DNA of 8,170 bases from contig JAGAKC010000413.1 in the NCBI GenBank assembly GCA_017848155.1, positions 1 to 8,170 of the forward strand, written 5' to 3'. Made by a program: the position numbers and the translations under genes. The DNA comes from Oscillospiraceae bacterium (lineage in GTDB: Bacteria; Bacillota; Clostridia; Oscillospirales; Ruminococcaceae). The number at the start of each line of letters is the position of its first letter. Within the stretch, counting starts at the first letter, position 1. Below the pieces are notes generated by a model. That model worked only from the letters and a program-made list of their open reading frames with translations, was not told the origin of the DNA and searched no databases. Positions 1 through 5,626 of this stretch are shown piece by piece.

Positions 1-290
1 CGGGGCATCTGCGATATCTGATATGCCTTGGGCAGATCGGGGTAAAAATAGTTCTTTCTGTCCCACTTTGTAAAGCGGCTGATATCGCAGTTCATCACAT
101 AACCTGCTTTTATAATGTACTCGACAGCGCGGCGATTAAGCACAGGGAGCGTTCCGGGAAGTCCGCTGCATACAGGGCAGCAGCGTGTATTAGGCTCACC
201 GCCGAACTCTGCGGAACAGCTGCAGAACACCTTTGACTTTGTAAGCAGCTCCGCGTGTATTTCAAGGCCCATTGTAGGATAATATCTCAT
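1..290 (-). CDS. gatB: Aspartyl/glutamyl-tRNA amidotransferase subunit B (N-terminal part, gene runs off the window)
   Basis: GatB is the tRNA-binding kinase/transamidase subunit of GatCAB. It phosphorylates Glu-tRNA(Gln) or Asp-tRNA(Asn) and amidates it with ammonia channelled from GatA. The 96 visible residues start [15 protein letters not shown], matching the family's GLEIHxEL opening. They continue through a four-cysteine zinc-type motif (C23-x-C25 and C38-P-V-C41, within [19 protein letters not shown]), then [10 protein letters not shown] near 43-52 and [18 protein letters not shown] near 77-94, both hallmarks of the GatB catalytic core. The family is about 475-480 residues long, so roughly 80% lies beyond position 1. 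The ATG at 290-288 is supported by AAGGAGGTG at 304-296, five bases upstream, which overlaps the gatA stop codon. It is the last visible gene of gatCAB, 12 nt after gatA. Assignment is secure; only the truncation by the window edge limits it. Confidence 0.97.
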   Translation of the reverse strand, partial: MRYYPTMGLEIHAELLTKSKVFCSCSAEFGGEPNTRCCPVCSGLPGTLPVLNRRAVEYIIKAGYVMNCDISRFTKWDRKNYFYPDLPKAYQISQMP

Positions 291-295
291 AGCAG

Positions 296-304
296 CACCT
301 CCTT
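296..304 (-). promoter_or_regulatory. gatB ribosome binding site overlapping gatA stop
   Basis: The minus strand reads AAGGAGGTG, nearly the full anti-16S complement, with 5 nt to the gatB ATG. Its first two bases are the last two of the gatA TAA stop. This fixes the gatB start and suggests that ribosomes ending gatA can re-initiate at gatB, keeping the subunits near equal amounts. Confidence 0.9.
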
Positions 305-1751
305 AAAGTCTTGGCAGGACGGGCGTAAAATCACGCTCAAATGCGTCTGCAAGCTGCAGTATCGTAGGCTCGTCAAAGCGCTTTCCGACAAACGACATAC
401 CTATAGGCATTCCTGCCTTGTCATAGCCGCAGGAGGTGCTTATTGCAGGAAGTCCTGCGATATTTACTGTGACTGTGCAGATATCGGCAAGGTACATCTT
501 CACAGGGTCGTTATCCTGTGCGCCTATCTTATAAGCTACAGTCGGTGCTGTCGGTGTGAGAATTACATCTGCAGTACTGTAAAGCTCGTTGTATTCCTTG
601 ATTATATCCTGCTTTAATGCGAGCGCTTTTTTGTAATATGCGTCGTAATAGCCGCTGGAAAGAGCATAGTTTCCGAGAAGTATACGGCGCTTTACCTCCT
701 CGCCGAAGCCCTTGGTACGGCTGTCTCGGATAAGCTCTTCAAAGGTCGCACCCTCTCCCCTGTATCCGTATTTGATGCCGTCAAAGCGTGAGAGATTTGA
801 AGCCGCTTCGGCACAGGCAATGAGATAATACGCAGGAATCGCGTATTTCAGCGACGGCATGGAACATTCAACAAGCTTTGCGCCCTTCGCTTCGAGCGAT
901 TTTGCCGCTTCCAGTACAGCCTCGCGCACCTCGTTGTCTATCTCGTCTGCAAAGAACTCCTTTGGCATAGCTATTTTCATGCCGTTTATAGGCTGACCGA
1001 GCCTTTCAGTGAAATCGGGTACTGTTACTCTTGCGCTGGTTGCATCATGCTCGTCATGAGAGCAGAGCGTGTTCAGCAGTATTGCGCAGTCCTCCGCGCT
1101 GTTTGCTATAGGTCCTATCTGATCAAGCGAGCTTGCAAATGCAACAAGTCCGTAACGCGATACTCTGCCGTATGTTGGCTTTATTCCCGTTACTCCGCAG
1201 AAAGCCGCAGGCTGTCTTATTGAACCGCCTGTATCCGAGCCTAATGCGCACGGTGCGAGCGAAGCTGCAACAGCGGCTGCACTGCCGCCCGAGGAGCCGC
1301 CCGGTACACGCTCAAGGTCATAGGGATTACGAGTTTTTGCAAATGCCGAAGTCTGGTTTGAGCCGCCCATGGCGAACTCGTCCATACTGGTCTTTCCAAG
1401 CAGCATATAACCCTCACGCTTCAGATTTTCTATAACCGTTGCGTCATACGGCGGAACGAAATTCTCCAGCATTCTGCTTGAACAGGTGGTCTTAACGCCG
1501 TCTGTGCAGATGTTATCCTTGACGGCTATCGGTATTCCTGTAAGCGCTGTCCCTTTGCCGCTGTCTATAAGTTTCTGCGCCTCAGCAGCCATTTCGAGCG
1601 CCTTTTCCTTTGTAACAGTGATGTAGGACTGAAGCTTTCCATCAAAAGCCTCAATGCGGCTGAAATACTCGCTGCAAAGCTCTGTAGCGCTTATATGCTT
1701 TGTGTCAAGCGCTTTTCTGAGGTCGCGTATTCTTGCTCTTCTGATATCCAT
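303..1751 (-). CDS. gatA: Aspartyl/glutamyl-tRNA amidotransferase subunit A (glutaminase/amidase subunit)
   Basis: GatA hydrolyses glutamine and sends the ammonia to GatB for tRNA-bound Glu/Asp amidation. The 482 residues match the usual length of about 480-490. The amidase-signature Ser-cisSer-Lys triad is intact: K78 in TGIPIAVKDN, S153 in the glycine-serine stretch VPGGSSGGSAAAVAAS (149-164), and nucleophile S177 in GSDTGGSIRQPAAFCG (171-186). KPTYGRVSRYGLVAFASSLD (191-210) follows, as in bacterial GatA. The C-terminal segment NIAGLPAISTSCG and MPIGMSFVGKRFDE is also typical. The ATG at 1751 has AAGGAGG six bases upstream. The gene lies between gatC (11 nt gap) and gatB (12 nt gap) in the order C-A-B. 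Its presence implies that the organism makes Gln-tRNA, and perhaps Asn-tRNA, by the indirect route. No frameshift or missing residue is seen. Confidence 0.98.
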   Translation of the reverse strand: MDIRRARIRDLRKALDTKHISATELCSEYFSRIEAFDGKLQSYITVTKEKALEMAAEAQKLIDSGKGTALTGIPIAVKDNICTDGVKTTCSSRMLENFVPPYDATVIENLKREGYMLLGKTSMDEFAMGGSNQTSAFAKTRNPYDLERVPGGSSGGSAAAVAASLAPCALGSDTGGSIRQPAAFCGVTGIKPTYGRVSRYGLVAFASSLDQIGPIANSAEDCAILLNTLCSHDEHDATSARVTVPDFTERLGQPINGMKIAMPKEFFADEIDNEVREAVLEAAKSLEAKGAKLVECSMPSLKYAIPAYYLIACAEAASNLSRFDGIKYGYRGEGATFEELIRDSRTKGFGEEVKRRILLGNYALSSGYYDAYYKKALALKQDIIKEYNELYSTADVILTPTAPTVAYKIGAQDNDPVKMYLADICTVTVNIAGLPAISTSCGYDKAGMPIGMSFVGKRFDEPTILQLADAFERDFTPVLPRL

Positions 1752-1757
1752 ACCGCG

Positions 1758-1764
1758 CCTCCTT
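1758..1764 (-). promoter_or_regulatory. gatA ribosome binding site overlapping gatC stop
   Basis: AAGGAGG lies on the minus strand with a 6-nt spacer to the gatA ATG. The gatC TAA stop (1765-1763) shares its AA with this site. This is the same stop/ribosome-site overlap as at the gatA-gatB junction, pointing to translational coupling across all three subunits. Confidence 0.88.
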
Positions 1765-2041
1765 AATCCACTACCTTAGGAACAACATAACAGTCATCCA
1801 CGCTTTTTGCGTTCTGCATGAGCTTTTCGGGAGAAAGCGAGGGCTTCGCGATATCCTCGCGCACTTCTCCGAAAGAAATGCTGTTGTTGTCCCTGGTGTC
1901 ATCGTAGCTGAGATCAAACTCCTTTATCCCGTCCATGAGCGAGATAATGTCTGTCATCTCTGATGCGACTTTTTCAAGAGCCTCATCGTCATAATTGAGC
2001 TTGCTCAGCTCGCACAAATGTTGTATTGTTTTTAGTTCCAT
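1763..2041 (-). CDS. gatC: Aspartyl/glutamyl-tRNA amidotransferase subunit C
   Basis: GatC is the small subunit that wraps around and stabilises GatA-GatB. Starting at the ATG at 2041 the product is 92 residues (family about 90-100). It begins MELKTIQHLCELSKLNYDDE, the usual N-terminal helix with an xLAxLxLxxxE-like pattern. The middle carries the weakly conserved helix EMTDIISLMDGIKEFD. The C-terminus holds the recognisable VREDIAKPSLSPEKLMQNA followed by CYVVPKVVD, equivalent to the family's LREDxxxxSLxxExxLxNAP...FxVPKVxE. An in-frame upstream TTG at 2071 would add ten residues but lacks a ribosome binding site, whereas GAGGAG sits 5 nt before the ATG. It lies 37 nt downstream of guaA with no terminator between, so it may be co-transcribed with guaA. 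The context with gatA and gatB makes the call firm. Confidence 0.95.
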   Translation of the reverse strand: MELKTIQHLCELSKLNYDDEALEKVASEMTDIISLMDGIKEFDLSYDDTRDNNSISFGEVREDIAKPSLSPEKLMQNAKSVDDCYVVPKVVD

Positions 2042-2046
2042 AATAA

Positions 2047-2052
2047 CTCCTC
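2047..2052 (-). promoter_or_regulatory. gatC ribosome binding site
   Basis: GAGGAG on the minus strand with a 5-nt spacer to the ATG at 2041. This decides the start in favour of a 92-residue product over the in-frame TTG at 2071, which would place the site inside the coding sequence. Confidence 0.8.
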
Positions 2053-2078
2053 GCATTATATACTGTATCAATCGACTA

Positions 2079-3638
2079 TCACTCCCACTCTATCGTTGAG
2101 GGCGGTTTGCTCGTGATATCATAAACGATCCTATTTATGCCACCAACTTCGTTAACTATACGCACGGATACCTTTTCCAGCACATCATAGGGAATGCGGG
2201 CAAAATCGGCCGTCATAAAATCCGAGGTGGTAACTCCTCTCAATGCAAGAGTGTGATCATAAGATCTGCCGTCGCCCATTACTCCGACGGAACGCATATC
2301 CGTAAGTACGGCAAAATACTGATTTATGCTGCGGCTAAGCCCTGCGTTCACTATTTCTTCGCGGAATATAGCGTCAGCCTCTTGAAGTATTCTGACCTTT
2401 TCGGCAGTGATGTTTCCTATTATCCTTACAGCCAGTCCGGGACCCGGGAAAGGCTGTCGCCACACCAGCTCCTCCGCAAGACCCAGAGTAAGTCCCAGCT
2501 TGCGTACCTCGTCCTTAAACAGCAGACGCAGAGGCTCAATTATTTCCTTGAAATCAACAAAATCGGGCAATCCGCCGACATTGTGGTGGCTTTTTATCAC
2601 AGCGGCATCTCCAGCGCCGGATTCGATAACGTCGGGATAGATAGTGCCCTGAACGAGATAATCTATCCTGCCGAGCTTTTGGGCTTCCGTCTCAAAGACC
2701 CGTATAAATTCCATTCCGATTATCTTGCGCTTTTTTTCGGGATCCGATATTCCTGCGAGTGCTTTCATAAACCGTTCGGCAGCATTGATGCGTATAAAGT
2801 TCACCCCTGAATCCGCAAAAGCATTCTCGACTTCATCTCCCTCGTTCTTGCGCATAAGGCCATGATCCACGAAAATACAAGTAAGCTGCTCTCCCACTGC
2901 CTTTGCAAGCAGCTTGCAGGCAACAGAACTGTCTACTCCGCCCGATAATGCCAGTAAGACTCTGCCGTCTCCAACCTTTTCTCTGATCTCCTTTACGGCG
3001 GATTCGGCGTAACTTTCCATTGTCCAGTCGGCATGGCAACCGCAGATACTGCGAAGAAAGTTTTTCAGCAGCTCGCTGCCCTGAACTGTGTGATTTACCT
3101 CGGGATGAAACTGAACACCGTACAAATGCCGCTCCCTGTCTTCTATCGCTGCATAGCGGCATTTCGCAGTATGAGCAATAGCATTGAAGCCCTCCGGAAG
3201 TCTTTTTATATAGTCATTGTGGCTCATCCATGCAATAGTAGTGTCACTCATTCCTCTGAAAAGGACGGAATGAGTATCGATATGCGTTACAGTCTTACCG
3301 AATTCTGCAAGAGAACTGTCTTTGGCAGCTGCTATTTCACCGCCAAGCACATGAGCCATCAGCTGCGCTCCATAGCAGATTCCGAGTATAGGGATACCAA
3401 GTGAAAAGATCTCTTTATCTATTTTGGGAGAGTTCTTCAGATATACGCTGTCAGGTCCGCCTGTAAAGATGATCCCCTTAGGCTTTCTGGCGACGATTTC
3501 CGCTACGGAAGTGCGGTAGGAAATGACCTCGCAATAAATATGCTGCTCTCTGATACGGCGTGCAATAAGCTGATTATATTGTCCGCCGAAATCAACAACA
3601 AGTATAAGCTCATGCTTGTTTGAAAACGTTTGTGACAT
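2079..3638 (-). CDS. guaA: Glutamine-hydrolysing GMP synthase
   Basis: GuaA converts XMP to GMP with ATP and glutamine, the last step of guanine nucleotide synthesis, in the cytosol. The 519-residue product has the full family layout. An N-terminal class I glutamine amidotransferase domain (about 10-200) opens with [20 protein letters not shown] and has nucleophile C88 in GICYGAQ plus H178 and E180 in VQFHPE. The ATP-pyrophosphatase domain follows with its P-loop SGGVDSS at 232-238 and [10 protein letters not shown] near 258. The C-terminal dimerisation/XMP domain contains [13 protein letters not shown] near 394-406 and ends KPPSTIEWE, the standard GuaA tail. The ATG at 3638 has AAAGGGAG seven bases upstream. 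A TTG at 3671 would add 11 residues and engulf that site, so it is rejected. A structured 164-nt leader precedes it. It uses glutamine, as do its neighbours PurF and GatCAB. Confidence 0.98.
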   Translation of the reverse strand: MSQTFSNKHELILVVDFGGQYNQLIARRIREQHIYCEVISYRTSVAEIVARKPKGIIFTGGPDSVYLKNSPKIDKEIFSLGIPILGICYGAQLMAHVLGGEIAAAKDSSLAEFGKTVTHIDTHSVLFRGMSDTTIAWMSHNDYIKRLPEGFNAIAHTAKCRYAAIEDRERHLYGVQFHPEVNHTVQGSELLKNFLRSICGCHADWTMESYAESAVKEIREKVGDGRVLLALSGGVDSSVACKLLAKAVGEQLTCIFVDHGLMRKNEGDEVENAFADSGVNFIRINAAERFMKALAGISDPEKKRKIIGMEFIRVFETEAQKLGRIDYLVQGTIYPDVIESGAGDAAVIKSHHNVGGLPDFVDFKEIIEPLRLLFKDEVRKLGLTLGLAEELVWRQPFPGPGLAVRIIGNITAEKVRILQEADAIFREEIVNAGLSRSINQYFAVLTDMRSVGVMGDGRSYDHTLALRGVTTSDFMTADFARIPYDVLEKVSVRIVNEVGGINRIVYDITSKPPSTIEWE

Positions 3639-3645
3639 AATAAAG

Positions 3646-3653
3646 CTCCCTTT
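3646..3653 (-). promoter_or_regulatory. guaA ribosome binding site
   Basis: AAAGGGAG on the minus strand with 7 nt to the ATG at 3638. Good match and spacing fix the guaA start at the MSQTFSN N-terminus. The long hairpin at 3671-3705 ends 18 nt upstream and does not itself cover this site. Confidence 0.8.
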
Positions 3654-3670
3654 CTGTTTTTCATACGCCA

Positions 3671-3705
3671 ATACGCAGGCCTTACACTGTGTTAGGTCTG
3701 CGTAT
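3671..3705 (-). repeat. Long imperfect hairpin in the guaA 5' leader
   Basis: Arms 3671-3687 and 3689-3705 are complementary at 15 of 17 positions around a single central base; a folded RNA would open a few bases to form the loop. The outer eight pairs (ATACGCAG with CTGCGTAT) and the core CCT/AGG are perfect. In the guaA sense RNA it contains one A-C and one A-A mismatch. It lies 32 nt before the guaA ATG. The downstream RNA is A-rich, not U-rich, so it is not an ordinary terminator. It could be a leader stem-loop that stabilises the mRNA or a protein-binding site. Role unknown; the inverted repeat itself is certain. Confidence 0.7.
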
Positions 3706-3712
3706 TTATATG

Positions 3713-3741
3713 CTGATATATCACACCGTGCGGCGACACAA
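3713..3741 (-). promoter_or_regulatory. Weak sigma-A-like promoter candidate for guaA, overlapping a 10-bp palindrome
   Basis: On the minus strand TTGTGT (3741-3736) and TATCAG (3718-3713) are separated by 17 nt, matching consensus at 3 of 6 and 4 of 6 bases. An alternative extended -10 reads TGTGATATA in the same place. The perfect palindrome TGATATATCA at 3714-3723 covers the -10 and could be an operator. Transcription would begin near 3706, directly before the 3671-3705 hairpin. The match is weak, so this is a candidate only. Confidence 0.25.
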
Positions 3742-3788
3742 TGGCATAAAGCGAATCAGTAAAGATTTGGAGGCGCATCGCCGCACGG
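3726..3788 (-). repeat. Perfect 11-bp inverted repeat with 41-nt loop, downstream of amt-PII
   Basis: CCGTGCGGCGA at 3726-3736 and its exact complement at 3778-3788 enclose 41 nt. The arms are much more GC-rich than the rest of the gap. In minus-strand RNA this long-range stem competes with a small local hairpin (GGCG/CGCC, 3772-3775 with 3779-3782, 3-nt loop) that uses part of one arm. No U-run follows on either strand, so it is not a classic terminator. It begins 15 nt after the amt-PII stop and might shield that transcript's 3' end, act as a regulatory fold, or be two DNA-binding half-sites. Function not assigned. Confidence 0.65.
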
Positions 3789-3802
3789 GAGAAAACAATA
3801 TC

Positions 3803-5557
3803 TTATGCGTTGTCCTGCAGAGCATCATAGCCCTCCTCGGAAGTTCTGATCTTTACCACATTCTCCACATTATAAACAAATATCTTTCCGTCTCCGATAT
3901 TGCCTGTATAGAGTGCATTCTTTGCAGCGTCAACAACTTCACTTACAGGTATCTTGCACACGACCACCTCGATCTTGACCTTGGGCAACAACCGAGGAGT
4001 TACCTTTACTCCACGGTAATATTCGGCAGAGCCCTTCTGCATACCGCAGCCCATAGTATTAGTAACTGTCATTCCTGTTATTCCGATATCATACAGTGCA
4101 TTCTTTAACGGCTCAAACCGTTCCATGCCGGTGATGATATCCACCTTTGTCATTTTTACGCCGGCAGTATGAACATTACCCGAGAGAGCGCCGTCAGTGT
4201 TGTTGTACTCAACAGGAACAGCCTTCTCAATAGGGACGGCTGGAATGACGTTCGCAACCTCGCGCTCCTTGCCCGAGCTTGTTGTTTCGATATGAGTAGA
4301 GGGGATAAAGTCAGCGTAGGAAGAAGCAAGACCGTGCTCTGTAAGGTCAAGGCCGACAACCTCCTCATGACGGGATACTCTCAGACCGACCGTTTTCTTA
4401 ATAACAAGGAACACCAGTGTCATCGTAACAGCCGTCCAGGCTGCAACAGTGAGAACTCCCAACAGCTGCTTGCCGAAAAGCTCAAAGCCGCCGCCGTAAA
4501 ACAGACCGGTCAGTCCGCTCTCGGGAGCTGTGGACGTAGCGAAAAGTCCTACAGCGAGTGTGCCCCATATACCGTTCAGAAAATGGACTGCGACCGCACC
4601 GACAGGATCATCAACTTTGAGCACATTGTCAAGTAACCATACGCCAAAAATGACCAGCAGTCCAGATACTATGCCTACGATAGCTGCACCGGCAGCATCC
4701 ATGACATCACAGCCTGCTGTTATACCTACAAGACCTGCAAGTGATGCATTCAGGCACATGGAAACATCGGGCTTGCCATATTTCAGCCATGTGAAGATCA
4801 TGCACACTACTGTTGCGACAGCGGGAGCAATGGTTGTCGTCAGGAAAATAGAACCGAGCTGAGGTCCTGTTGTGGCAGCGGCACCGTTGAAGCCGTACCA
4901 GCCAAACCAGAGGATAAAACAGCCGAGAGCGCCTAAGGTGAGTGAATGTCCCGGAATAGCCACCGGCTTTTTGTCCTTTGTGAATTTGCCAATTCTCGGG
5001 CCTACTATAGCAGCACCAATAAGAGCTGTAACACCGCCTACAAGATGGATTGCGCAGGAACCTGCGAAATCATGGAAGCCCATCTGAGCCAGCCATCCGC
5101 TGCCCCAAATCCAATGTGCCTCAACGGGATAGACAACAAGACTGATTATAGCTGAATAAATGCAGTAGGAAAGGAACTTTGTCCTTTCTGCCATTGCACC
5201 GGAAACGATAGTAGCTGCTGTTGCACAGAATACCAGATTGAATACGAAGTTCGGCCAATCAAACGCTCCGTAATCTGTAAACAGATCGAATGTCGGAATG
5301 CCTATAAAGCCGCCGATATCCTCTCCGAACATCAGCCCGAAGCCAAGCACAGCAAAAACCACTGTACCGATGCAGAAATCCATCAGGTTTTTCATGATAA
5401 TATTGCCTGCATTCTTGGCTCTGGTGAAGCCTGTTTCCACCATTGCAAAGCCCGCCTGCATGAAGAAAACGAGCGCTGCACCGATAAGGAACCATATACC
5501 GAATACTTCGGCGTTGACCTGTTCCGTTACCTGCATCATAAGGCCTGTCATAATCAT
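3803..5557 (-). CDS. Ammonium transporter with C-terminal PII (GlnB/GlnK) domain, single-chain fusion
   Basis: This 584-residue membrane protein joins an Amt/Mep/Rh ammonium channel (about 16-416) to a full PII signalling domain (about 469-577) through a linker of roughly 50 residues rich in Val, Pro and charged residues. The Amt part has the usual series of hydrophobic segments and the family landmarks. These are F106/F110 and F223 at the periplasmic gate positions (F223 in FGWYGFNGA), SGAMAER at 119-125, D163 with first pore histidine H171 in DFAGSCAIH, and second pore histidine H325 in DDPVGAVAVH. The usual cytoplasmic tail GLDLTEHGLASSYADF (402-417) follows. The PII part begins MTKVDIITGMERFEPLKNAL. 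An AAAGGG site lies 3 nt before the ATG at 5557 but 9 nt before the in-frame ATG at 5551, so the start may be two codons shorter. Residue numbers here use 5557. The call is secure from both domains; gating by the fused PII is inference. Confidence 0.95.
   Translation of the reverse strand: MIMTGLMMQVTEQVNAEVFGIWFLIGAALVFFMQAGFAMVETGFTRAKNAGNIIMKNLMDFCIGTVVFAVLGFGLMFGEDIGGFIGIPTFDLFTDYGAFDWPNFVFNLVFCATAATIVSGAMAERTKFLSYCIYSAIISLVVYPVEAHWIWGSGWLAQMGFHDFAGSCAIHLVGGVTALIGAAIVGPRIGKFTKDKKPVAIPGHSLTLGALGCFILWFGWYGFNGAAATTGPQLGSIFLTTTIAPAVATVVCMIFTWLKYGKPDVSMCLNASLAGLVGITAGCDVMDAAGAAIVGIVSGLLVIFGVWLLDNVLKVDDPVGAVAVHFLNGIWGTLAVGLFATSTAPESGLTGLFYGGGFELFGKQLLGVLTVAAWTAVTMTLVFLVIKKTVGLRVSRHEEVVGLDLTEHGLASSYADFIPSTHIETTSSGKEREVANVIPAVPIEKAVPVEYNNTDGALSGNVHTAGVKMTKVDIITGMERFEPLKNALYDIGITGMTVTNTMGCGMQKGSAEYYRGVKVTPRLLPKVKIEVVVCKIPVSEVVDAAKNALYTGNIGDGKIFVYNVENVVKIRTSEEGYDALQDNA
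3806..4153 (-). other. PII (GlnB/GlnK-like) domain of the amt fusion
   Basis: Residues 469-584 of the transporter align with PII proteins: GITGMTVTNTMGCGMQKG (493-510), YYRG, LLPKVKIEVVV (523-533), and the ATP-loop TGNIGDGKIFVYNVE (551-565) followed by KIRTSEEGYDAL. By E. coli GlnB/GlnK position, 2-oxoglutarate/ATP residues Q39 (Q507), K58 (K526), K90 (K558) and R103 (R571) are kept. R38 is Met (M506), R101 is Lys (K569), and uridylylation site Y51 is Val (V519). The tip arginine R47, which enters the Amt pore, is kept as R515. The internal ATG at 4153 has no ribosome binding site, so a separate PII product is unlikely. Confidence 0.92.
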
Positions 5558-5560
5558 ACA

Positions 5561-5566
5561 CCCTTT
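5561..5566 (-). promoter_or_regulatory. amt-PII ribosome binding site, ambiguous between two starts
   Basis: AAAGGG on the minus strand is 3 nt from the ATG at 5557 and 9 nt from the in-frame ATG at 5551. The second spacing is closer to optimal, so translation may begin MTGLMMQV rather than MIMTGL. An upstream CCCT (minus strand, just 5' of GAACAAAGAA) could pair with AGGG and partly mask the site; this is weak. Confidence 0.5.
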
Positions 5567-5583
5567 CTTTGTTCAGGGGTAGT

Positions 5584-5609
5584 CCGCAGCACCGGCAGCA
5601 ATGCTGCGG
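5584..5609 (-). repeat. Inverted repeat between purF and amt-PII
   Basis: CCGCAGCA at 5584-5591 and TGCTGCGG at 5602-5609 are a perfect 8-bp inverted repeat with a 10-nt loop. An overlapping GCAGCA/TGCTGC pairing gives an alternative tight hairpin. The RNA continues GACTACCCC without a U-run, so intrinsic termination is not supported. It occupies the middle of the 69-nt gap and lies 26 nt before the amt-PII start. It could be a leader stem, an mRNA processing site, or a partial terminator. Confidence 0.5.
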
Positions 5610-5626
5610 CAATGCCTCTGTTTGTT

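Noticed and set aside
255..617. 120-codon plus-strand frame over the gatA-gatB junction
   Set aside because: Antisense to two well-supported genes and compositionally odd for a protein; no domain seen.
2253..2810. 185-codon open frame on the plus strand opposite guaA
   Set aside because: Fully antisense to a gene with intact catalytic motifs; the translation has no recognisable family features and is explained as a shadow of guaA codon bias.
2833..3162. Minus-strand 109-codon frame nested inside guaA in another frame
   Set aside because: Entirely within guaA, Arg/Ser-rich composition typical of out-of-frame translation.
3639..3671. Upstream TTG start for guaA adding 11 residues
   Set aside because: The good AAAGGGAG site and ATG at 3638 lie inside the extension, and there is no ribosome site before the TTG.
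3726..3788. Intrinsic terminator for amt-PII
   Set aside because: Loop of 41 nt and no U-run on either strand after the stem.
3639..3802. Known purine-type riboswitch ahead of guaA
   Set aside because: No guanine/adenine riboswitch core or ZTP core could be recognised; only unassigned inverted repeats are present.
3689..4108. 139-codon plus-strand frame covering the amt-guaA gap and the end of the PII domain
   Set aside because: Begins inside the palindromic hairpin, has no ribosome binding site, and most of it is antisense to the PII coding sequence.
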